Notes under the pieces: model-generated
The model's database searches: none
What the model saw: only the letters and a program-made list of their open reading frames with translations
Told to the model about the DNA's origin: nothing
Part shown: piece by piece, positions 11,547 to 21,789 of the stretch
Layout of the letters: each line of letters starts with the position of its first letter
Position numbering within the stretch: the first letter of the stretch is position 1
Origin: Symsagittifera roscoffensis
Lineage: Eukaryota > Xenacoelomorpha > Acoela > Convolutidae
Length of the DNA stretch: 64,000 nt
Direction: 5' to 3'
Assembly: GCF_963678635.1 (NCBI RefSeq)
Contig: NC_087071.1
Location: 41,185,797 to 41,249,796 of the forward strand
Program-made: the position numbers and the translations under genes

Positions 11547-14500
11547 TGTAGTAAAATTTTTCAATGTACAAAAGAGCAAAAAAAACAATATTCAAAACTT
11601 AAACTTTTTCTTTATGATGGATTTCACAAACAAAGTGTTTGAACCAATTTCTATAGTAATCATGTCAGTTTCAGTTTGTACAGATTTAGTCTGCGAGCCG
11701 AAGCAAACTTGAGGCAATCGTCTGCGAACTGCAACACCACTAACATCTAGGTTGCTGATAGAATTCCAATATTCACAGCTATTTACAACTTTTCCATCAG
11801 AGGGCCAGACAGTTAAAGGGTGGAGCAACCCGATGTTAAATATTTGAATGTAGAGAGAAGGCAAGAGACAACATAGGTTTTGAAGACATCTTGTTTAGTC
11901 AATCGGTAGTCTCTTTTGTGAATTCGACCAGCACATGATAATGTTTTTCGTTGTCAATCAAATGATTGCAAAAATCTAATGAAACCGAATGGGAGGATAC
12001 TGCAAAATTTGCATTTGAAGCGAAGCCAGAGAAATGGGGTTCATGATAAACTTGTAAAGTTTACGGAATTATTTTATATAATCAGGGGATTGCCCATACT
12101 TTGCTTCAATCATTGCATTGAAGTTTCAAGCAAATAACGAGTTAATACTGTTAAACAACACGACCGTTATCATCGTTTTCACTTTCGCATTTCTTTTCCA
12201 AGCATGAAGAATTTTACGATTTGTTTCGCTGTTTTCTAAGTTTATCAGTCACATCGCCGTTTTTTCCTTTCAACAAACTTAATTTTTGTCTAATTGTCCG
12301 CCAAGGAATCGAAATCACTAGTTGGCAAAGTTATTCCTTCAAGAGAAGCGTACATGATAAACGAATAACAACCAACTGTGTTGAACGTTGAAGAATGACT
12401 GATCACAGTAAACGAGACATGTCATGCAGTCCCGAAGTAAAAGTTTATGTGACAATTTACGAGCGCCTTAAGCCATAATGATAAATTTTAACCATCAACA
12501 ATATAATATCTTCAACGATGAACAAAATTTTATACGGGTATTTAATTGCTTTTTTCCTCCAGGCATACCACAAAAATTTTCTATTGTTTTTTATCACGGA
12601 TTTTTTAATGACCGCTTTCATTCATGTAGTGAAACTTTTACAGCATGTCAAAGAATGTCTGGGAAACTAACAAGAAAACCTGAATTTAAGTGCGTTCGCC
12701 CGTAGCCACTATATTAAAGCTCTGGCATAAATCTCAAAAATCGACTTTTCACATGCAAATTTAACATAGCCTTAAGCGTCGTACGTGAAAGAAAAACTAA
12801 ATTTTGATAGCCTTGCTTAAAAGATCATTAGCTTTGACCTAATTGAGTCATGTCACCCCTTTCCCGATCTCATTCTCATTTATAAACTTTTCATACTTTT
12901 CGTTCTCTCATTTTCAATTAGCTAGCTCAGTCAAAGTATTTTAACGAAACTTGAAACATCTTGAAGTCATGACTAGTCTTTTACAAATAATATCAGTGTT
13001 TGATCGCGAAAAAACAGTTATTTATCAAACATATACGAGAGAATCGATTGCAGTCATCCATCAACAGTAAGAGAGAGTCTCCCCATCTACAGCAAGTCCG
13101 TTCAATGACTTGGCTCCCGGAAAAAATGAAGCCAATCAAAACACGGAATCGACTACAAAAAGTCCCATTTTGCTACCAAACTACCTCCTTGATCACATCG
13201 ACCTACTTCGACAGAACTGAAAATGAATATACGAGACTTGCACTATTCATGAGAGCTATCCAGCAAAAGAAAAGACTGAGATAAACGACACAAACTCGCG
13301 CTAGCAGTCTCCCAGTAAAATTATCTTAGCGTTTCACTGCGAGTCAATGCCGTTGTATGAAGATCAGGAGGGATGTGTTTGTGATTATGCAGAGCGCGAA
13401 GCGTACTGGGAAATTCCGACAGCAATGTCTTCAAAGGGGAGCATTTTCAATTCTTTGTTAGGGGAGCATTTTCAATTCCAGAACAATCAACTTGCTATTC
13501 GGATGCTCTGGTTTCATCGACACAGAGTGCGGAGACAATTGATCTAGTGACCACAGACCTTATTCAAGGAACCCTTCCAACTGCAGCTTGCAATGCGCCA
13601 AAAAAGAGAAAACTACAATTCCGAGAGTTCCAATAACTTGAACAAAAAATTTTTCCTTTGTTTCGATTAAAACTCCAAGATTTTAAAGTTTCATTTTTGT
13701 TTGATTTGATTTTTAAGTTGATTTAATATCACCGTGTGTTTTTTATCTCTTTCAATTTTTATCTGGCTTAATAGAAAAAAATTAGTTTGCTCTGTAAAGT
13801 TTTCAGCAAAAAACTAGAGAAAATTTAAAAACTTTTTTAAAAAAAAATCGTTAACCGAGAGTAATTTTTCGCTAAAACTATTGTTGAGAAGAAATGAGAG
13901 AGAGAGAGAGAATTTCAGGATATTGCTTTTTTTCAAAAGAAAGATAAATACGGCAGGGTCCAACTTTTTCTTGTTGGTAGTCCAATCATATTTATTGGTT
14001 TTTTTAATCAAACACTCTCTGCTCTCTCTCTCTCATTTTACTTTATGCCCGGTGGGTTAGTCGGGTCTTACGCTAAGTAACAAAGAGTGTTTTATGCCAT
14101 AATTTTGCTTTTTATTGCGTTTTTTTATATGTTTTGCGTGCAAAACTGACAATTTTTTCGTTAAAAACAAAAAAAATGAAAATTTATGTTTTTTTTTCTC
14201 AAAAAAAGAACATGACCCTTTACTCTGCTCAAAAGATTAGGGCAAATTGATTGAGGGTATTTCAAATGGATTTGGAGACATCTTTTTTCACAATGCTTTT
14301 TTAAATTTTACATAAAAATCATACAAACTTTTTAAGTGTCTACTCTCTTTGATTGGTATAAACGTTTTTAAAATTGAGCGCTTGTCCTTTTTAGGCATCA
14401 GTAGCTCTTTTGAAAATCATATCATATATTCAACTGAATTTAAGTTGAGAAAGATTATTTTACGGTAAAAATGGAGGGAAAACTTTAAAAAAGAATGTTT

Positions 14501-14683
14501 CTAAGTTTTGAACACGACCAATAGAACTGTGCTCTAGATCAAAAAAACTTTTTGGTTTAATGTTAATTGATTTTACAGTTATTTTTGAAAAATTACTTTT
14601 CCGTTTTTTCACAACATAATAATTTTGAGGTGTTCTTGTAATTTGGATAGGAACGATTTTTTTTTCACTTGACTTTACAGACC
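11547..14683. repeat. Unidentified 3-kb module, copy 2
   Basis: This is the homologue of 2,199-5,180 and extends about 200 bp further to the inverted terminal repeat. Protein-like patches shared with copy 1 are a minus-strand frame at 11,592-11,864 (starts MPSLYIQIFN, contains FGSQTKSVQTETDMI), a plus-strand frame at 12,478-12,705 ending LTRKPEFKCVRP, one at 13,000-13,284, and one from about 13,347 starting MPLYEDQEGCVCDYAERE. In both copies a plus-strand frame ends KRKLQFREFQ or its near match (KGKLQFREFQ in copy 1), which argues for old coding. I do not recognise any family. No DDE triad or Walker motif could be picked out. Confidence 0.6.
13893..14036. repeat. GA/CT inverted simple repeat (module copy 2)
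   Basis: A (GA)n tract is followed by a (CT)n tract about 100 bp later, as at 4,588-4,735. The tracts differ in length between copies, as expected for microsatellites. Confidence 0.7.
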
Positions 14684-14747
14684 GGGGGCGTTCCCGAGGA
14701 GCGCAGCGACGAGCAACGCCGGGTTAGCTATTGCCCCTTAAAACAAA
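14684..14747 (-). repeat. GC-rich 65-bp terminal repeat, inverted
   Basis: It reads GGGCGTTCCCGAGGAGCGC and on to GGTTAGCTATTGCCCC, then TTAAAACAAA. It is the reverse complement of the copies at 1,275, 9,274 and 11,478, with matching outer bases (TTTGTTTTAAGGGGC against TTTGGTTTAGCGGGC). It closes the bracket around module copy 2. Confidence 0.8.
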
Positions 14748-15579
14748 CGGCCATGCCTTAATTTTTCGAGAGATCTGATATGAACTGTTTCACGGTACTT
14801 TGAATCATATGAAAGAAACATTGATTTCGATTTGTTTTAAACATATTCAAATGACAACCTATACTTATGATGCATCTGCAATCATCAAGATAACCAATTT
14901 GAGAAAATTTCTTTTATTGAATACTATCTCACATACGACTTATAGTTGAGGCCTTTATTTTCGTTACACTTTTATTTCATACTTCTACTTTTTATTATAT
15001 TTATTCAAGCAAACCAAAAGTAGGCTTGAAATAATTTTTAAAAAAACCAGTGCTTCCCAATTAAAATTAGTCGGAAAAATTTTTAGGCTGAACTTGCTTC
15101 ATTCTAAGCTCTAAATTTTGTCAATTATTGCTGAAATGTTAATTGAAAGTCTAAACCTTTCTCCTAAAAAATGCCAAACCTTGAAAAAAATTATCGCTAT
15201 CCCTAAAATTAACAGCACATGTTTGAGGCTGTAAACGAATCAGTTTTTCAATATACAAAATCCTTGCACTTGAACAGGATGATGAAAGATATAGAGCCTA
15301 AAGCCGTAATAAACCCTGTTTTTGGAAAGGAAAGTACTTATTGGCAAGATCAATGTGAAGTATAACTCTCCTTAATGGCTTCTACTTGTCCTTTTTTGCA
15401 AAAATCTTCGCTTTTAGTCCTAGTCACTTCTCGTATTTGCTTCTCCATACCCAAATTTACTTCAATTTTGAATTTTTTCTGATTTATTTCCGTAACTTCA
15501 AAAAACAATGCCGAACTCTACTTCTATTGCGACACCTGTTCCTTGCCAGCAGTGCGAAAAAATACTGAGCTCTTAAAGG
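14748..15579. other. No gene seen
   Basis: AT-rich spacer between the inverted terminal repeat and the DNA polymerase relic. The last 200 bp contain a weak plus-strand frame that may belong to the start of the polymerase region, but nothing in it is recognisable. Confidence 0.5.
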
Positions 15580-18500
15580 AACTTGAGAAGACGTGAGAAA
15601 AAAGTACAGCATGTACACAAGATCAATCCTCCCCCTCCTCCTCAAATTGTTTGCAATGAGTGTCTCGAATTATTCCAGATTTTGTCGGAAGCCCGAAAGC
15701 ATGTCGAGCTGGCACATGACATGACTTTCAATAGTCATTGTATCTATTGCCATGCAATATTTCTCACCGCGGAATGCTACCAAAAAAAAAGATTTGGCGA
15801 GGAAGCACGCCTAGCCAGTTTGGGATGGTATCGAGATGAGTTCTTCCGCTGCCCCGACGTAAAGCGCGTTCACAGTTAAATTCCGATACGATCTCAAAGT
15901 TGGTGACAAAAAATGGATTTGTATCAAGTCATGATGCAACACAAAAAGGAAATAGATGCTCTCATACTGGGAAGGAGTCAAAGAGGGTTCGAACAAAGTG
16001 CAATTCCATGTGGAAGACGAAATGATCAAAATTCCCACTGTGCAAGACAGGAACATTGGAAACTTCGAAAAAACCATGCTACTTTTGAACACTAAGACAT
16101 TGACAGTGTACTTCGAGGGGATAGCTAGTGATAAATACTTGGAAGTAATCGAACATATGGTCAACCAAGTCAATTTGTTCTCTTCTCATGGTAGCGGATG
16201 GGTTATCGGTCGAATTGAAAAGCTGCAAATCAGTTTCGCTGTCTTCTCACCAAAAAGAGCAGGACCCTACCTCGAGCAACCTGATGCACTCAGTGCTGCT
16301 TGTATTCTGCTCACAATTATGACCGTTGCCTTCTATGCTGCTTTGTTGCAGCATATCACAACGTGAATGAGCCAGCCCTCTAACCCATATCTAGAAGGTG
16401 GCTGGAGAAAAAAGATCTAGAGAACCTAAGATCTGGATAAAGAAGGAACTGTGAAAATCAATGGCGAATACGAAATGCCAATGGGTCTGATGGATATGGA
16501 CAGATTTGAAAGACTGAACAATTGTCAAATCATCGTCTTTCGGTTAGCAAAACGTAATACCCCCTCAACAACTTTCTTCACCTATTCAAATCCCCTTTAC
16601 TTTTCAAGCCAAAACTAGATATAAAAATTATTTTTCTGTTCAGATTCAACGATGTCGAATTGTTGCCCATAAAAGTGTCGAGCAGATTCACTTTTAACCT
16701 GGTTGTGGACTTGTTGTTGCTGACAGTTGGATCAAAATTTCACTACGTGTTGATAAGTGATTACCGGAAACTGGCTGAGTACGTGCGGCACAAAGTGCAC
16801 CGATTCCAATCTGAAAATTGGCGCAAAAATGTTTCCACACATGCGTTTCATTCGAAACTCTGAGAAGTCATCAGGATCTATAATACCAAGACGAAGATGT
16901 CGTCAAAACAAAGCCTAATCCGGGAAAAATATTACACTTTCACCGGTATAACAGACCAGGAACGGGAGGATGCTTCGGTTTGTTGGATTTGCAAGAACAA
17001 TTTTTCCGACAATGACCAAGTGGTACAATCTGGGTCGGGCACATAATGAGTGTATTGTTAATGGAAGAACAACAATTTCCATCCCAGTAGTAGCTAATAA
17101 TTTGCCAAACTATGACTTACATTATGACTTACATATAATCAAAGCGCTGGCAAAAAGCGATTCAGAAAACACATTTTCTGTAATACTCGCATCTGATAAA
17201 AAATATATATCTTTGACAACCTCATTAAAAAATGTAAACTGTCAATAATGGAAAAAATCAAAAAATTTCGTACGTAACGATTTATGCTAGCGCCACTGGC
17301 AAAACTTGTCGATAATTTGTCCGACGAAAAGTTGTTCTACTGGACAACTATTTTGAAAAACTCGGCCACTCCCCTGAAAAAGTCAATACGTTAAAACGGA
17401 AAGGGCATTAACCCTACTCATACTTCAACTCGCTCAAAAAGTTCCAAGAAATTCGACTTCTCCGCGAGCAATTTGGAAAAAGAGTCTAACAGGAGGGGAT
17501 TTGAGTGTTACAAGAAGCGAGTAAAATCATTCCCTAAAGGTTTTCACCGAACTAAATTGTGGTTAACTTGGTGATAAGCATGACTTGTACTTGACTACAG
17601 ATGTGCTATTATTTGCTTCCGTTTTCGAACCTTTTCGTGAAGTTTGTATGCCCGACCTGACACTCTTAACAAACCGTGAACATCTGGACCTTGTGCAGCG
17701 AATGATACGAGGAAGCATGTCGTCGGTTTACGCGCGCCGATTTTACAAAGCGAACAATAAAGACCTCGACAAATTTTTGCCCTCAGAGCCATCAATCTAC
17801 ATCTCAATATTGATGCAAACAATTTGTACGGGAGCATAATGAAACACTGCCCTTTGCCATTAAACGGTTTTTCAATAGTTGAAAAAAATCTGGAAGACAT
17901 ACTGCTCACCAGCGAAACCTCAGAGTTGGGTTATATAGTTGAACCGAATTTGACCAAACCCGAAGAGCTTCACGACTACTTTGCTGATTACCCCCTTGCC
18001 CCGTCCCATGAAGTAGTGGAAATCGGTGCAATGAGCAACGAGCAAATCGACATGTTGGGAACTTTGGAATCACCACACTGCCAAAAGTGCCGAAATTTCT
18101 ACAGCCCTTGCATCCTAAAGAAGGTTATGTTTTCCATTACCTTACCCTAAAACTGTATCACGAGTTGCGATGAAAATAACTCACCTCGGAAAAGTTTTTC
18201 AGTTCCGCCAAAGTCACTGGATGGCACCCTTTGTCGACCTCAACACACGCCTACGAAAAGCCGCGGTAAATAAATTCCGCTAGAGAAATTTTACGAGCTA
18301 TTTTTCAGCTCAGCAGTCGGTAAGACCATGGAGTCCAAGTTAGGAAGGAAGAAGCTGGAGATTGTTAGGAATGAGAGAGAACTTTTACAAAAAACAGTTC
18401 TGCGCACAATGAACAAATTTCAAATCATTGACGATCAGTCAGCTACAATCAGCTTTTCAGTAACAAACATCTTGTGGGACAAATCTATGATAGTTGGTGG

Positions 18501-19630
18501 GACCATCTTAGACCTCGCCAAGCGTTTCATTTCATGTTGCAATTTCATGATCAAAAAATGAAACCGCATCTAAACTTGGAACTCCTTTACACCAATATGT
18601 TTAGTCCGTTATGCCATTGAAAAGGACGAATTTACCGAGACTTAGAGAAAATAAAAGCTGTTTTCGACTTTTCAAGTTACGATGAGGACCATTTCTTGTT
18701 CGAGGATACCAACAAGAATGTTGTGCTGAAGTTCAAAGACGAGGTTGGTGGGAAGCCGATCAGAGGGTTCATCGCCCTAAAACCAAAACTATACTCGAAC
18801 GTCCTCAATGGTAAATAAAAACTCCAACTTCCACCCCCATTCCTACCTTTTACAGAACAAAATTACAACCATCAACTTCCCTCCACTCTTAATTGTTGCG
18901 TTAAACTATGGACATTTAGCTAATTTAGGCAACGTTATATAATAATGCCAAAATGTTGATTCATCTGAAAACATATATCTTCTTTTTTCCTCTTTTTTTA
19001 AAATCATATATCAGAGTACTCTGCGCTTTTTTGGTAAAATAAAGAAAATTTTGTTCGGTATAAATTGAGCTGCTGAAGTGAAATGAAACTATCCCCTGCG
19101 TTGTAGAAAAGAATGATAACTTTGCTTCTGTTTAGAAGGCACTCAAAAGTTGAGTGCCAAAGGAATAAAACGGAGTGCAGTGAGAGAACTGGTCCATCAA
19201 ACGTTCAGGGAAACATTATTCACTGTGAAAACAATGAGAGTGTACAACTATATTATAGTTTCGAAAGGTCACGCCAATTTGATAGTGAAACAAAACAAAC
19301 TTGCATTATCCCCACTCGAATCAAAAACGTTTTCTCTTTTTCGAAAGATTCTCGACAGTGCACTTTGGCAATAAAGCCACTGAAGAAAATGAATTTCTAG
19401 AAGACCTTTACATGGTTACCGAGTGGGTCAACTCATACAAGGAAACTGATAACAGTTCTACCGATTTTCAACTTCCGGATTGGCAATTTTTACAGCGGCC
19501 CTGCTCAGAAACAGAGCTGAAAGAAGAAGAAGAAGTAGCCGAGTCCGTGAACTTCCACCTAAATGACCCATTTATTTTATCTGAAGCTTCAGAAAAACGA
19601 GCATCTAAAAAACAGTGCAAAGAAAACTAA
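15580..19630 (+). pseudogene. Polinton protein-primed DNA polymerase B fossil
   Basis: This is a relic of the large PolB that copies the element. The order of conserved pieces fits the family. An N-terminal C2H2-like cysteine/histidine cluster lies around 15,650-15,760. The HGSGWVIGRI block follows near 16,190, then VDLLLLTVGSKFHYVLI near 16,710 and the VCWICKNNF zinc region near 16,980. Next come YLTTDVLLFASVFEPFREVC near 17,590 and LDANNLYG-type Pol motif A near 17,810. Then come SSAVGKTMES (motif B region) near 18,305, KFKDEVGGKPIRGFIALKPK near 18,730 and a C-terminal tail with an acidic run near 19,520. Several spacers look intron-like or inserted. The gene is broken in roughly ten places. 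It is the last Polinton gene in the window. Confidence 0.87.
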
Positions 19631-20004
19631 AAATAAAAACAATTAATTCTGAAATATTTTTTCAGATGATTTTCACTGTTCGTCCTTTCATACTTCGACT
19701 TGTTTATGTTTTGGTTTTTACCAATTACAACTAATAAAATGTTCTTATTGGGCTCAATCACTGCTTTATCATAAATAGTGTCAGGCAAATAAACTAGTTG
19801 ACGCAAACCAATTGTTAATTCAAACAAATATGTGAAATTTAATAACAAAATTTAATTAGCATGACAAATCTTCGACGAAAAGAAAGAAAGCCGGGAAATG
19901 TTAGCCACATGAAACTTGGACGAAAAAGAAAACTTCAGAAATTAGGGCGATTAACTTTCATTATCGCGGGAAAAGGGACCACTGCAAAAGAATTTAGAAG
20001 GAAT
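19631..20004. other. No gene supported
   Basis: AT-rich spacer downstream of the polymerase relic. An open minus-strand stretch at 19,627-19,848 has no recognisable motif, and its composition is that of the surrounding noncoding DNA. Confidence 0.5.
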
Positions 20005-20192
20005 TATTGTATCGGGTCCCGGTTGTTAAGCTCAGCTCAACAAGATCCAAGGAGGGGTCTTTTACTTTAATGGGAACTTGCGTTCATTTACAAAATCCTA
20101 GGATAGGGGTCCTTCAAAAAATTATGGACCCCTTTCCTTGGATTTTGCTTTACATGAGGACCCCCCATTAGGATCCGGGACACGATACAATA
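20005..20192. mobile_element. 188-bp foldback MITE with TA target duplication
   Basis: The left end reads TTGTATCGGGTCCCGG after a TA. The right end is its inverse (CCGGGACACGATACAA) followed by TA. A second internal inverted repeat (GATCCAAGGAGGGGTC against GACCCCTTTCCTTGGAT) makes nearly the whole element self-complementary. The TA duplication suggests mobilisation by a Tc1/mariner-type transposase; no transposase is encoded. Confidence 0.82.
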
Positions 20193-20649
20193 CTACTCGT
20201 TAAACTGTTTTTTATAAATAATTATCGACTGTGTTTGCCTTCACGAGTTTCCGAAAAAAACATAATATTAAAATGGCGAAAATATTTTTCAATTTCTAAA
20301 AGAAGAAACGTTTTCTAAAAAACAATTTATAAAAAAGAAAAAAGAAGCTGCATTTTTAGGACGCGTTATCCAAAATTATCTTAGTTAAATGTATGCTTTT
20401 TTTAAAAATTCTCTTAGAAAAAGTCTGGCTTTATCTACTAGAAAAAGAAAACTTAGGATATGCCAGACAGAATCTTTGATTAGTCCAAGAACTCGAACGC
20501 TGAGATAGAAAACCCTCTTTCAAAAGCCTTGCTTTCGCTAACTTTCATCATGTACTGGATCATTCATTGTAAATTGAGCCTGTACAGTTTTTTGGAAGGT
20601 GAATAATTTAGAGATGGTGTTAAGGAGAAGGGTATATATGCCTTTGAAC
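20193..20649. other. No gene seen; likely intron downstream of CTLD exon
   Basis: AT-rich stretch. No partner exon for the second half of the CTLD encoded at 20,650-20,783 was found between here and the Polinton relic. The rest of that domain must lie beyond the left edge, or has been lost or displaced by the Polinton. Confidence 0.5.
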
Positions 20650-20783
20650 TGTGGAGGTGGCGATGGTTTTTGACTCGTTGCCTGGCTACTCCGATCCAGA
20701 GGGTGCTGTTTTCAAGCTCCGAAAAGTATTCGCGTAGTTTCACTAGCTCCTCATGTTGATCAACTTCCAACAGATGTGCACCC
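20650..20783 (-). CDS. C-type lectin-like gene, exon (CTLD core)
   Basis: Exon of a C-type lectin-like domain protein, probably secreted or membrane-bound and carbohydrate- or protein-binding. It opens after a good acceptor (TTTGTTTTAG) and encodes GAHLLEVDQHEELVKL, then ENSTLWIGVAR. These are the alpha-2 helix and the WIGL-type strand that define CTLDs. With the exon at 28,964-29,102 it forms a continuous frame: the donor there leaves CT, and this exon begins GGG, giving Leu-Gly-Ala-His-Leu across the joint. The upstream edge is firm. The downstream edge is uncertain: similarity stops near 20,684, no strong GT donor is visible, and the frame stays open to 20,564. No calcium-site motif (EPN/QPD, WND) lies in this part. 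Confidence 0.75.
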
Positions 20784-21789
20784 CTAAAACAAATAAAACA
20801 AAATCTCAGAATTGCGCTTGTTGTGCACAAACACATAAACATCCGAGTAACTTATTTTGAAAAGTCAAATTTGATTTGTTTTTAATGTTGTCAATTTCGC
20901 CGCAAAAACCGGTTTTGTAGAAGTGCGCAAAATTGTGCGCGCTGTTGTCTGAAATCTATCGACACGTCTATCGTTCGTGCTCGAGGTTGTTCAATTGAAA
21001 TACAGAAAAAAAGATACCTCCGAAAATTTCGAACAGTTTTCAAGTTGTTATGAAATATAGGGAAAAATGAGCACTGGCCTTTGTACAAATTCCGATAAAG
21101 ATTGTTCAGTTCTGGGGTGGTGTTGCAGTTTTTGCCGCTTTATTCTAGGTGTTGTCAATGGGCTCCAGTTTAATCAAAAGAAACCAGCATTTGCCATCCG
21201 ATTCCACGTATACAAACGTATGAATTAGATAAACGTGGGCTTCTAAATTTTAATTTAACCGGCAAGTTGGAGACAGACCGTAGTGGTGGTTGCTCACAAG
21301 CGCCAATATGAATAACTGTTCAAGTTCGCATCAAAAAACTGTTCAAGACTACCAAGTAGACTACCTCAGTTTAAGATTGCTGGTATGCGGTACGTGCGTC
21401 GCCGCTTTCGGCGATAACTGCTCTAATTTTGTAGTCACGCTGGCGACTGCGGTGGTTTCTATTTTAAAGCCCAGCTGTTTCGTTTTGGCAGCTTGAAAAA
21501 TTGGCAATAACTTTAACAATTTATTGGAATTCACCCACAGAATTCGATTAGAAAAAAAATGGGAAGAGTTTCAAGAATTTTTGTTTTGGTACAGATGTGA
21601 CTTCTTTATCCGTACCTAAGAAAAAAAAAGCAATCCTGGGCACCTTTTTCCTATAGACAGGACTCAACGTGCTTCTTGAACAAAACGATGAAATAAGAAT
21701 GTATGTGCGTGTTGTTGAGATTCACCGTTTTATTTATTCGACCTGATTTTTTTTAATTCAACCTTTTTTATTTTATTTTTTTATTTGAA
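20784..21789. other. Intron sequence, no gene seen
   Basis: Start of the 8.2-kb intron between two CTLD exons (read on the minus strand). AT-rich, with scattered short frames on both strands but no family resemblance. A short palindrome, GCGCAAAATTGTGCGC, lies near 20,926. Confidence 0.5.

Larger units (their letters stand above)
1..19630 (+). mobile_element. Polinton/Maverick fossil complex, rearranged
   Basis: This is a large self-synthesising DNA transposon related to virophages and adintoviruses. Recognisable parts in order are: capsid tail and protease (1-1,110), unknown module (2,144-5,180), integrase, penton, pX, major capsid, protease, a second pX-capsid-protease block, the module again, and DNA polymerase B (15,580-19,630). 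All lie on the + strand. No packaging ATPase was recognised and no long Polinton terminal repeats were found. The element is clearly dead, with well over ten breaks across its genes. The duplicated blocks still agree at roughly nine bases in ten or better, so the duplications are younger than the insertion. The family is known to encode a double-jelly-roll capsid, penton, adenovirus-like protease, retroviral-type integrase and protein-primed PolB. The match of this gene set is the basis of the call. Confidence 0.9.

Noticed and set aside
1-19630. Search for long Polinton terminal inverted repeats and a packaging ATPase
   Set aside because: No inverted repeat of the usual length and no Walker A motif next to the other genes could be recognised by eye, so neither is annotated.
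19861-20070. Lys/Arg-rich plus-strand frame after the polymerase relic
   Set aside because: Its C-terminal part is the left arm of the 188-bp MITE, so it is not a conserved gene.
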